DNA of 64,000 bases from Cupriavidus pauculus (GTDB taxonomy: Bacteria > Pseudomonadota > Gammaproteobacteria > Burkholderiales > Burkholderiaceae), in assembly GCF_003854935.1 (NCBI RefSeq), contig NZ_CP033969.1, positions 2,604,001 to 2,668,000 on the forward strand. Direction: 5' to 3'. Under the pieces are notes generated by a model, which was given only the letters and a program-made list of their open reading frames with translations, ran no database searches and was not told the DNA's origin. This document shows positions 26,558 through 34,964 of this stretch, piece after piece. Positions within the stretch are counted from its first letter, which is position 1. Each line of letters starts with the position of its first letter. The position numbers and the translations under genes were made by a program.

Positions 26558-28108
26558 GTGAGTTGGCAACCCGAAGTCGATGAACTGGCCTATCGGCGCC
26601 GCCTGGCGGCGCGCATGGGCGGCGAGGACAAGGTGGCGCGGCACCGGCAGGCCGGCAAGCTCACGGTGCGCGAACGCGTGGACGCGCTGGCCGACGCCGG
26701 CTCGTTCCGCGAGGTGGGCGGCCTGAGCGGCAGCGGCCGGTACGACGGCAACGGCCGGCTGGTCGACCTGGTGCCGTCCAACCTCGTGATGGGCCGCGCG
26801 CGGGTCGACGGCCGGCCCGTGGTGCTGGTCGGCGACGACTTCACGGTGCGCGGCGGCGCCAACGACGGCGCGGTGGGCGACAAGCTCGTCCATGCCGAGA
26901 AAATGGCCCACGACCTGCGCCTGCCGATGATCCGGCTGGTCGACGGCACGGGCGGCGGCGGGTCCGTGCGCAATATCGAGATCAAGGGCCACACGCTGAT
27001 TCCGACCATGAAGGTCTGGCAGCACGTGGTGGAGAACATGGCGACGGTGCCCGTGGTGTCGCTGGCGCTGGGGTCGGTGGCCGGCATGGGCGCCGCGCGC
27101 GTGGCGTCGAGCCATTACTCGGTGATGGTGCGCGAGACCTCGCAACTGTTCAACGAAGGGCCGCCGTCGGTAGAGGCCCGCGTCGGCCAGACGCTGAGCA
27201 AGAACGAGCTGGGCGGCAGCCAGATCCACACGCGCAACGGCGTGGTCGACGACGAGGTGCCCACCGAGCACGAGGCCTTCGCGCGGGCCCGGCGCTTTCT
27301 GTCGTACCTGCCGGCGTCGGTCCACGCGCTGCCGCCGCGTGCCGAGCCGGCCGCCGACACCGCGCGCCGCGACGACTGGCTGCTCGGCGCCATCCCGCGC
27401 CAGCCGGGCGGCGACTATGCCATCCGGCCCATCGTCGAAACCGTGGTCGATGCCGATTCGTTCTTCGAGACCGGCGCGCAGTGGGGCCGCGCCGTCGTCA
27501 CCGGGCTGGCGCGGCTCGACGGCTGGCCCGTGGCCGTGATCGCGAGCGACCCGGCCGTCGACGGCGGCAGCTGGGACCGCGACGCCGCCGAGAAATTCAC
27601 GCGCTTTGTCGACCTGGCGCAGACCTTCCACCTGCCGGTCGTGCATCTGGTCGACACGATGGGCCTGCAGGTCGGCCGCGAGGCCGAGCAGGCCGGCATC
27701 ATGCGCCACGGCGTGCGCGCGCTGGCGGCGGTCTACCAGGCCACGGTGCCGTGGTGCTCGGTGATCCTGCGGCGCGCCTATGGCGTGTCGGCAGCCGGCC
27801 ACCAGCACATGGGCCGCTTCAACTTCCGTTATGCGTGGCCGTCGGCCAACTGGGGCGCGCTGCCGATCGAGGGCGGGCTGGAGGTGGCCTACAAGGCCGA
27901 GATCGAGGGCGCCGACGACCCCGTGCAGAAGCGTGCCGAGATCGAACAGCGCGTGCGCAGCCTGACCTCGCCGTTCCGCAGCGCCGAGGCGTTCGTCATC
28001 GAGGACATCATCGACCCGCGCGATACCCGCGCGCTGCTCTGCGAATTTGCCAACCTGGCCGCGCCGCTGCGCGAGCCGGGCGTCAGCCGTTTTGGCATCC
28101 GGCCCTGA
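26558..28108 (+). CDS. Acyl-CoA carboxylase carboxyltransferase subunit (PccB/MccB-like)
   Basis: This 516-residue protein is a complete carboxyltransferase of the propionyl-/methylcrotonyl-CoA carboxylase beta type with both crotonase-fold halves: N half (VVLVGDDFTVRGGANDG, LVDGTGGGGSVRNIE, GSVAGMGAARVASSH) and C half (VIASDPAVDGGSWDRDAAEKFTRF, VHLVDTMGLQVG, ILRRAYGVSAAGHQHM). It transfers carboxylate from carboxybiotin to an acyl-CoA. The GTG start at 26558 has GGAG five bases upstream. It is the first gene of the sigma-54 operon, 39 bases before a fused carboxylase that already holds its own carboxyltransferase. The catalytic oxyanion-hole glycines look present, so it may be active or may form mixed hexamers. 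The substrate is unknown. Confidence 0.9.
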   Translation: MSWQPEVDELAYRRRLAARMGGEDKVARHRQAGKLTVRERVDALADAGSFREVGGLSGSGRYDGNGRLVDLVPSNLVMGRARVDGRPVVLVGDDFTVRGGANDGAVGDKLVHAEKMAHDLRLPMIRLVDGTGGGGSVRNIEIKGHTLIPTMKVWQHVVENMATVPVVSLALGSVAGMGAARVASSHYSVMVRETSQLFNEGPPSVEARVGQTLSKNELGGSQIHTRNGVVDDEVPTEHEAFARARRFLSYLPASVHALPPRAEPAADTARRDDWLLGAIPRQPGGDYAIRPIVETVVDADSFFETGAQWGRAVVTGLARLDGWPVAVIASDPAVDGGSWDRDAAEKFTRFVDLAQTFHLPVVHLVDTMGLQVGREAEQAGIMRHGVRALAAVYQATVPWCSVILRRAYGVSAAGHQHMGRFNFRYAWPSANWGALPIEGGLEVAYKAEIEGADDPVQKRAEIEQRVRSLTSPFRSAEAFVIEDIIDPRDTRALLCEFANLAAPLREPGVSRFGIRP

Positions 28109-28147
28109 GCCGGGGCGCCGTATCAACAAGAACCACAGGAGACCACC

Positions 28148-31100
28148 TTGAAGAAGCTGCTGATCGCCAACCGGGGCGAAATCGCGCTGCGCGTGCTGCG
28201 CGCCGCGCGCGACCTCGATATCGCCACCGTGGCCGTGTACGCGCAGGACGACGCCAGCGCGCTGCACCGCGTGCTGGCCGACGAGGCCGTGGCGCTCGAC
28301 GGCAGCGGGCCGGCCGCCTACATCGACATCGCCGGCATCGTCGCCGCGGCGCGCGCCACGGGCTGCGACGCCGTGCACCCCGGCTACGGCTTCCTGAGCG
28401 AGCGGGCGGACTTTGCGCAGGCGTGCCAGGACGCCGGCATCCGCTTTGTCGGGCCCGACGTGGCCCATCTGGCGCTGTTCGGCGACAAGGGCCGCGCGCT
28501 GGAACTGGCCGTGCAGTGCGACGTGCCGGTCATGCCGTCGACGCCCGGCGGCGCGTCGCTGGAAGACATCGGCCGCTTCTTCGACGCGCAGGACGGCGCC
28601 GGCGTGGTCATCAAGGCCGTGGGCGGCGGGGGCGGGCGCGGCATGCGCGTGGTGCGCCGCCGCGAGGACCTGGCCGAAGCCTACGCGCGCTGCCGCTCCG
28701 AGGCGGCGTCCGCGTTCGGCATCGACGCGCTGTACGCCGAGCGGCTGGTGGCGCGGGCGCGCCATATCGAAGTGCAGATCGTCGGCGACGGCAGCGCGGT
28801 CGTGGCGCTGGGCGAGCGCGACTGCACGCTGCAGCGCCGCTTCCAGAAGCTGGTGGAAATCGCGCCGAGCCCGGTGCTCAAGCCCGCGCTGCGCGAGCAG
28901 ATCGTCAAGTCGGCGCTGCGGCTGGCGCGGCGCGTGAACTACCGCAGCCTGGGGACGTTCGAGTTCCTGGTGGAGGAAACCGACGCGGGCGAGCAGCGCG
29001 ATGTCGTGTTCATCGAAGCCAATCCGCGCCTGCAGGTGGAGCACACGATCACCGAGCAGGTGACCGGCGTGGATCTGGTGGCCGTGCAGCTTGGCGTGGC
29101 CGCCGGCCGCACGCTGGCCGACCTGGGGCTGGACCCCGCCGCGCCGCCGCAGCCGCGCGGCTACGCGGTGCAGGTGCGCGTGAACGCCGAGATGACCGAC
29201 GCGCAGGGCATGGCGCGCCCCGCGCATGGCCGGCTGGAGCGCTTTGACGCGCCGTCCGGGCCCGATGTCCGCGTCGATACCCACGCCTACACCGGCTACG
29301 AGCCGTCGCCAAACTTCGACACGCTCCTGGCCAAGCTGATCGTCAGCAGCGCGGCGCCCACGTTCGAGGCCGTGGTGCGGCGCCTGCAGCGCAGCCTGGC
29401 CGAATTCCGCATCGTCGGCGTGCCGACCAACCTGCACCTGCTGCGCGCGCTGGTCCAGCGCGACGACTTCCTGCGGCAGGACATCCACACCCGCCATTTC
29501 GAGGCCATCCTGCCCGAACTGACGCAGGCCGCTGACGGCATCGCTGAGGCCGGCCGGGCGCAGGACGCGCTGCTGGGCGGCACCCACCGCCCGGCCACGC
29601 CGCGCGCCAGCGAGCCCGAGGAACAGATCGGCGAAGGGCTGGTGGCCGTGCGCGCGCCGCTGACGGGCCGCGTGGTCGAGCTGTCGGTCCGGCTCAACGA
29701 CACGGTACGGCCCGGCCAGACCGTGGCCGTGCTCGACGCGATGAAGATGGAGCACACGATCGTCGCCGAATGCGGCGGCCGCGTGGTGGACCTGCGGCTG
29801 GACAAGAACGCGCTGGCCGCCGAGAACCAGGTGCTGATCGTGCTGGAGCCGGGCGAGGCAGCCGGCGGCGCCGATGACGCCGCCCAGGCCCACGACCCGC
29901 ACGCGATCCGCCCCGACCTGCAGCGCGTGCTGGACCGCCACGCGTTTCTCTACGACGCGGCGCGGCCCGACGCGGTGGCGCGGCGCCGGTCGCGCGGCCA
30001 GCGCACGGCGCGCGAGAACATCGCCGACCTGTGCGACGCGGACACCTTTGTCGAGTACGGCGGGCTGGCGCTGGCCGCGCAGGCGTCGCGCCGCAGCAAG
30101 GACGACCTGATCGCCAACGCCCCGGCCGACGGGCTGATTACCGGCATCGGCAACATCAACGGCGCGCTGGTCGGCGCGGACCGCGCCCGCAGCGCCGTGA
30201 TGGCGTACGACGCCACGGTCATGGCCGGCACGCAGGGCAAGCGCAACCACGTCAAGACCGACCGCATCGTGGAGGTGGCGCTGCGCGACGAACTGCCGCT
30301 GGTGCTGTTTGGCGAAGGCGGCGGCGGGCGGCCGGGCGACGTCGATATCCCGTCGGTGTCCGGCCTCTACCAGCCGTCGTTTGCCGCGTTCGCGGAACTG
30401 AGCGGGCAGGTGCCGGTGGTGGGCGTGGTCTCCGGCCGCTGCTTCGCGGGCAACGCGGCGTTCGTGGGCTGCTGCGATGTGATCATCGCCGACAGGTCCG
30501 CCAATATCGGCATGGCCGGCCCGGCGATGATCGAAGGCGGCGGGCTGGGCGTGTACCGGCCCGAGGACGTGGGCCCGGCGCCGGTGCAGTTTGCCAACGG
30601 CGTGATCGACATCCTGGTCGACAACGAGGCCGAGGCCACGCGCGCCGCACGGCACTACCTGTCGATGTTCCAGGGCCGTGTGGCGGACTGGAGCGCGCCG
30701 AGCCCGCTGGACCTGCGCCACGTGGTGCCCGAGAACCGGCTGCGCGTCTATGACACGCGCAAGGCCATCGAAGGCATTGCCGACGTGGGCACGGTGCTGA
30801 TGCTGCGCGGCGGCTTTGGCTCGGGCATCCACACGGCGCTGGCGCGCGTGGAGGGGCGGCCGGTGGGCATCATGGCCAACAACCCGTACCACCTGGGCGG
30901 GGCCATCGACGCCGACGCGGCCGACAAGGCGTCGCGCTTCATGCAGCTTTGCGACGCGCACGGCCTGCCGATCGTCTCGCTGATCGACACGCCGGGGTTC
31001 ATGGTCGGCCCCGAGGTGGAGGCGCGGGCGCAGGTGCGGCACGTGTCGCGCATGTTCCTGACGGCCGCCAAGCTGCGCGTGGCGCTGCTGGCGGTGACGC

Positions 31101-31456
31101 TGCGCAAGGGCTACGGGCTGGGCGCGATGGCCATGGCCGGCGGCGGCTTCCGCTCGGCCAGCTTCACGATCTCGTGGCCCACCGGCGAGTTCGGGCCGAT
31201 GGGGCTGGAAGGCGCCGTGCGCCTGGGCTTCAAGAAGGAGCTGGAGGCGGTGCCGGACGGCCCCGAGCGCAAGGCGCTGTTCGACCGGCTGGTGGCGCAA
31301 TCGTACGAGCGCGGCCATGCGATCAACACCGCGGCGGCTGTCGAGATCGACGCCGTGATCGACCCGGCCGAGACACGGCGCTGGATCGCCCAGGGCATCG
31401 CCTCGGCCGAACTGCGGGGCAGCCGTGCCCGCCGTGGCTTTGTCGACGCCTGGTAA
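28148..31456 (+). CDS. Single-chain biotin-dependent acyl-CoA carboxylase (BC-BCCP-CT fusion)
   Basis: This 1102-residue protein joins three parts: biotin carboxylase, residues 1-450 (LLIANRGEIALRV, HPGYGFLSERADFA, KAVGGGGGRGMR, EANPRLQVEH); biotinyl domain, about 495-575, with biotinylated Lys533 in DAMKMEH; and a full carboxyltransferase, about 590-1102 (RRRSRGQRTARENIADL, VSGRCFAGNAAFVGCCDV, NNPYHLGGAIDADAADKASRF). It resembles the single-polypeptide acyl-CoA carboxylases of some actinobacteria and proteobacteria. The start is a TTG at 28148 with AGGAGA upstream. The gene follows a separate carboxyltransferase gene and precedes a CoA-transferase gene, consistent with activation of an acid and carboxylation of its CoA ester. 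The substrate is unknown. Confidence 0.92.
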   Translation: MKKLLIANRGEIALRVLRAARDLDIATVAVYAQDDASALHRVLADEAVALDGSGPAAYIDIAGIVAAARATGCDAVHPGYGFLSERADFAQACQDAGIRFVGPDVAHLALFGDKGRALELAVQCDVPVMPSTPGGASLEDIGRFFDAQDGAGVVIKAVGGGGGRGMRVVRRREDLAEAYARCRSEAASAFGIDALYAERLVARARHIEVQIVGDGSAVVALGERDCTLQRRFQKLVEIAPSPVLKPALREQIVKSALRLARRVNYRSLGTFEFLVEETDAGEQRDVVFIEANPRLQVEHTITEQVTGVDLVAVQLGVAAGRTLADLGLDPAAPPQPRGYAVQVRVNAEMTDAQGMARPAHGRLERFDAPSGPDVRVDTHAYTGYEPSPNFDTLLAKLIVSSAAPTFEAVVRRLQRSLAEFRIVGVPTNLHLLRALVQRDDFLRQDIHTRHFEAILPELTQAADGIAEAGRAQDALLGGTHRPATPRASEPEEQIGEGLVAVRAPLTGRVVELSVRLNDTVRPGQTVAVLDAMKMEHTIVAECGGRVVDLRLDKNALAAENQVLIVLEPGEAAGGADDAAQAHDPHAIRPDLQRVLDRHAFLYDAARPDAVARRRSRGQRTARENIADLCDADTFVEYGGLALAAQASRRSKDDLIANAPADGLITGIGNINGALVGADRARSAVMAYDATVMAGTQGKRNHVKTDRIVEVALRDELPLVLFGEGGGGRPGDVDIPSVSGLYQPSFAAFAELSGQVPVVGVVSGRCFAGNAAFVGCCDVIIADRSANIGMAGPAMIEGGGLGVYRPEDVGPAPVQFANGVIDILVDNEAEATRAARHYLSMFQGRVADWSAPSPLDLRHVVPENRLRVYDTRKAIEGIADVGTVLMLRGGFGSGIHTALARVEGRPVGIMANNPYHLGGAIDADAADKASRFMQLCDAHGLPIVSLIDTPGFMVGPEVEARAQVRHVSRMFLTAAKLRVALLAVTLRKGYGLGAMAMAGGGFRSASFTISWPTGEFGPMGLEGAVRLGFKKELEAVPDGPERKALFDRLVAQSYERGHAINTAAAVEIDAVIDPAETRRWIAQGIASAELRGSRARRGFVDAW

Positions 31457-31466
31457 GGGGGCCATC

Positions 31467-33914
31467 ATGACCCGACCCCAACCCGATCCGTCGCAACTGG
31501 CGCTGGCCGGCCTGCGCGTGCTGGAAATCGGCAGCGGCCCGGCCGTGGCCTACGCGGGCAAGCTGTTCGCCGATTTTGGTGCCGAGGTGGTCAAGGCCGA
31601 GCCACCCGCTGGCGATGCCTGGCGCCAGATGCCGCCGCTGGTGGACGTGCCCGGCCATTCGCAGCCAGAGAGCGCACTGTTCGCCTGGCTCAATACGAAC
31701 AAGCGCAGCGTGATGGCCCGCCCGGGGCACGCCGGCGACGATGCGTGGCTGGCCGCGCTGGCAGGCACCTGCGACGTCGTGCTCGACGCCCGCGCGCTGG
31801 ACGCCGGCCCGGACGTGCCCGCCATCCTCGAACCATCGGCCGGGCACATGCCGGTGCAGGTGGTGCTGACGTGGTTCGGCGAGGACGGCCCATACAGCGG
31901 CTTTGCCGGGTCCGAGGCCATCTGCCGCGCGCTGGCCGGCGCGGTGCACGGCAGCGGGCCGGTGGAAGGCCCGCCGCATATGCCGCACGACCTGCAGACG
32001 GCCATCGCCGTGGGGCTGAGCGCGTTCTCGGCGGCTGTGGCCGGGCTGATCGGCACGGCGGGGCGCCGCTACGTGCTGAGCGTGCACGAGTGCGTGTTCA
32101 GCGTGGTGGAGATGGAAGCGGGAATGGTGCAGGACAAGCGCCATCCGCTGCGCCGGCTGGGTGTGAACCGGTTCTGCGGCACCCATCCGGGCGGCATCTA
32201 CGAGACCGCCGACGGGTGGATCGGCATCTTCACGCACACGCTGCCGCAATGGCAGGCGCTGTGCACGGCCATCGGCCGCGAGGACCTGGCCGACGACCCG
32301 GCCTATGCCAGCGGGCCCGAGCGCATGGCGCGGGCCGATGCGATCGACGCGATCCTGGTGCCCGCGTTCCGCACGCGCACGGCGGCCCAGTGGTTCCAGC
32401 GGCTGGCCGACCTCAAGCATCCGGCCGTGGTGGTGCCCGACATGCGCACGCTGCTGGATCAAGCCGTGCACCGCGAGCGCGGCGCGTTCGTGCCGGTGAC
32501 GCTGGACGGCGTCACCTTCGAGGGCCCGGTGGTGCCGTTTCCGCTGGGCGACGCCGGCCCGCTGCCCGGTGGCCCGGCGCCCGCGCTGGGCGCCCACGAC
32601 GGACTGTACCGCCGCGCCGGGCTGGACCACGTGCCGCGCCATCGGCCGCCACCCGCCGTTGACGACGCGATGCCGCTGCGGGGCCTGCGCATCGTCGACC
32701 TGACGATGGGGTGGGCCGGCCCGCTGGCTGCCCGCACGCTGGCCGACTTCGGCGCGGAAATCATCAAGGTGGAAAGCACCGGCTACCCGGACTGGTGGCG
32801 CGGCGCCATCTTCAACGAGGCGTTCTACCGCGACCGCGTCTACGAGAAGAACACCAATTTCAACCTGATGAACCGCAACAAGCTCGGCATCACGCTGGAC
32901 CTGACGCAGCCCGACGGCAAGGCGCTGCTGCTGGACCTGGTGGCACAGGCCGATGCCGTGATCGAAAACTACTCGGCCGAGGTGCTGCCCAAGCTCGGGC
33001 TCGACTACGCGGCGCTGCGCGCGCGCAATCCCCGGCTGGTGATGCTGTCGATGCCGGCGTTCGGGCTTGGCAACGCCTGGAGCAACACCCGCGCGTACGG
33101 CGGCACGCTGGAACAGGCCAGCGGGCTGCCGCTGTACACGGGCCACCCGGACGGCGGCCCGGCCATGACGTCGTACGCCTATGGCGACCCGGTTGGCGGG
33201 CTCAACGGCGGCGCGGCCATCCTGCTGGCGCTGTTCGCGCAGCGGGCCACGGGGCGGGGGCGGCACGTGAACCTGTCGCAGGTGGAGGCGATGCTGCCGA
33301 TGACGGCGCCGTACCTGATCGAACAGTCGGTGGCCGGCTCCGTATCGCCCCGGCAGGGCAACCGCCATCCGCTCAACGTGCCGCACGGCATCTACCGCTG
33401 CGCGGGCGACGACGCGTGGATCGCGCTGACCGCCACCGACGGCCAGTGGCCGGCGCTGTGCCAGGCCATCGGCCGCAACGATCTGGCGATGGACCCGACG
33501 CTGGCCGACGGCGCCGGCCGCCGCGCCGCGCACGACCGCATTGACGACGCCATCGGCCAGTGGTCCCGCACGCGCGATGCCGACGCGGCCATGCAGCAGC
33601 TCCAGCGGGCCGGCATCGCGGCGGGCGTGGTGCGGCCGATGTGGCAGGTGCTGGACGACCCGCACCTGCGGGCGCGCGGCTTCTGGCAGCAGGTGGAGCG
33701 CGCGCACGTGGGCCGCTACATCGCCAGCACGGCGTGGTTCCGCACCGGGCCCGGGCCGGTGCCCACCCGCAGCGTCTCGCCGACGCTGGGCCAGCACACC
33801 GACGCGGTACTGGCGCGCGTGCTGGGGCTGCCGCCTGAACGGCTGGCGGACCTGGCGCGGCGCGGCATCACCGGCCAGGACGCCCGGCCCAAGGGCGCGA
33901 AGATTCCCGCGTAG
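31467..33914 (+). CDS. Tandem-domain family III CoA-transferase (CaiB/BaiF)
   Basis: This 815-residue protein is about twice the normal family length and carries two CaiB/BaiF units. The first (residues 1-390) opens with LRVLEIGSGPAVAYAGKLFADFGAEVVKAE; the second (about 400-815) opens with LRIVDLTMGWAGPLAARTLADFGAEIIKVE. The second keeps the usual active-site Asp region (YGDPVGGLNGGAAIL); in the first the equivalent segment reads PHDLQTAIAVG and is less certain. The enzyme moves CoA between carboxylic acids. It begins 10 bases after the carboxylase stop with an AAGGGGG site and likely supplies the acyl-CoA substrate, recycling CoA from the product. Confidence 0.9.
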   Translation: MTRPQPDPSQLALAGLRVLEIGSGPAVAYAGKLFADFGAEVVKAEPPAGDAWRQMPPLVDVPGHSQPESALFAWLNTNKRSVMARPGHAGDDAWLAALAGTCDVVLDARALDAGPDVPAILEPSAGHMPVQVVLTWFGEDGPYSGFAGSEAICRALAGAVHGSGPVEGPPHMPHDLQTAIAVGLSAFSAAVAGLIGTAGRRYVLSVHECVFSVVEMEAGMVQDKRHPLRRLGVNRFCGTHPGGIYETADGWIGIFTHTLPQWQALCTAIGREDLADDPAYASGPERMARADAIDAILVPAFRTRTAAQWFQRLADLKHPAVVVPDMRTLLDQAVHRERGAFVPVTLDGVTFEGPVVPFPLGDAGPLPGGPAPALGAHDGLYRRAGLDHVPRHRPPPAVDDAMPLRGLRIVDLTMGWAGPLAARTLADFGAEIIKVESTGYPDWWRGAIFNEAFYRDRVYEKNTNFNLMNRNKLGITLDLTQPDGKALLLDLVAQADAVIENYSAEVLPKLGLDYAALRARNPRLVMLSMPAFGLGNAWSNTRAYGGTLEQASGLPLYTGHPDGGPAMTSYAYGDPVGGLNGGAAILLALFAQRATGRGRHVNLSQVEAMLPMTAPYLIEQSVAGSVSPRQGNRHPLNVPHGIYRCAGDDAWIALTATDGQWPALCQAIGRNDLAMDPTLADGAGRRAAHDRIDDAIGQWSRTRDADAAMQQLQRAGIAAGVVRPMWQVLDDPHLRARGFWQQVERAHVGRYIASTAWFRTGPGPVPTRSVSPTLGQHTDAVLARVLGLPPERLADLARRGITGQDARPKGAKIPA

Positions 33915-33956
33915 CGACGCACCGCCAGACACCACGACAAACAGACAGGAGACAAC

Positions 33957-34955
33957 ATGAACAAGCGACAAGTACTGCAAGCCGGCGCCGCGATGCTGCT
34001 GGCCGGCGCGATGACCGGCGCAATGACCGGCCCGGTGGCCGCGCAGGGCACGAACTGGCCGACCAAGCCGATCCGGCTGATCGTGCCGTTCCCGGCGGGA
34101 TCGTTTACGGACACGGCGGCCCGCGTGGTGTCGGACCGCCTGACCAAGGCGCTGGGGCAGCCCGTGGTGGTCGAGAACAAGGCCGGCGCCAACGGGCTGA
34201 TCGGCGTGGGCGAGGTGGCGCGCGCCGCGCCGGACGGCTACACGCTGATGGTGACCAATTCCAGCAGCATCACGATCAACCCGAACCTGTACAAGAAGAG
34301 CACCTACAAGACCCGGGACTTTGCCCCGGTGACGCTGATCCTGGAGGCGCCGTTCATCCTCGTGACCAACCCGGAATGGTCGCAGAAGCACGCGGTGGCG
34401 TCGGTGCCGGACCTCGTGCGCTACGCCGGCCAGCACCCAGGCAAGATCAGCTACGGCTCGGCCGGGCCCGGCAATATCGCGCACCTGAGCTTTGCGATGC
34501 TGAACAACCGCGCCAGGGTGTCGACCACGCACGTGCCGTACAAGTCGTCGGCGGCGGCCCAGCTTGCCGTCATCAGCGGCGAGCTGGACACCACGTTCGA
34601 CACCTGGACCGCGCTGCCGCAGATCAAGGCCGGCAAGCTCAAGCCGATTGCGGTGAGCGCCACCAAGCGCATGACCCAGTTGCCGGACGTGCCGACCGTC
34701 GAGGAAGCGGGCCTGAAGCCGTTCAACGCCACGTTCTGGATTGGGCTGCTGGCCCCGGCCGGCACGCCGCAGCCGGTGGTGCAAAAGCTCAACGCGGTGA
34801 TGCGCGGCCTGCTGGACGACGACAAGGCCCGCTCGGCGCTGAGCCAGCAGGGCGACGTGGTCATGATCGGGCCCGACGAGTACGCCAGGCGCATCGAGAA
34901 GGAAGAGGCGGAATGGGCCGCCGTGATCCAGCGCGAGGCCATCACGCTGGACTGA
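33957..34955 (+). CDS. Bug/TctC-family tripartite tricarboxylate transporter receptor
   Basis: This 332-residue periplasmic protein has a signal peptide (AGAAMLLAGAMTGAMTGPVAAQ) and the Bug pattern: WPTKPIRLIVPFPAGSFTDTAARVV, VENKAGANGLIG, YGSAGPGNIAHLS and a C-terminal TPQPVVQKLNAVM. Bug proteins bind carboxylates with high affinity and are very numerous in Burkholderiales, usually without their own permease, as here. It ends the carboxylase operon 42 bases after the CoA-transferase, so it probably captures the acid that the pathway activates. Confidence 0.95.
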   Translation: MNKRQVLQAGAAMLLAGAMTGAMTGPVAAQGTNWPTKPIRLIVPFPAGSFTDTAARVVSDRLTKALGQPVVVENKAGANGLIGVGEVARAAPDGYTLMVTNSSSITINPNLYKKSTYKTRDFAPVTLILEAPFILVTNPEWSQKHAVASVPDLVRYAGQHPGKISYGSAGPGNIAHLSFAMLNNRARVSTTHVPYKSSAAAQLAVISGELDTTFDTWTALPQIKAGKLKPIAVSATKRMTQLPDVPTVEEAGLKPFNATFWIGLLAPAGTPQPVVQKLNAVMRGLLDDDKARSALSQQGDVVMIGPDEYARRIEKEEAEWAAVIQREAITLD

Positions 34956-34964
34956 CGCGCCGCC

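Noticed and set aside
26384-31468. Very long open frame on the minus strand continuing upstream of the sigma-54 activator
   Set aside because: It lies antisense to the carboxylase genes, is His/Arg/Ala-rich low-information sequence and results from high GC at third codon positions. Only the part downstream of 26383 has a real domain pattern.
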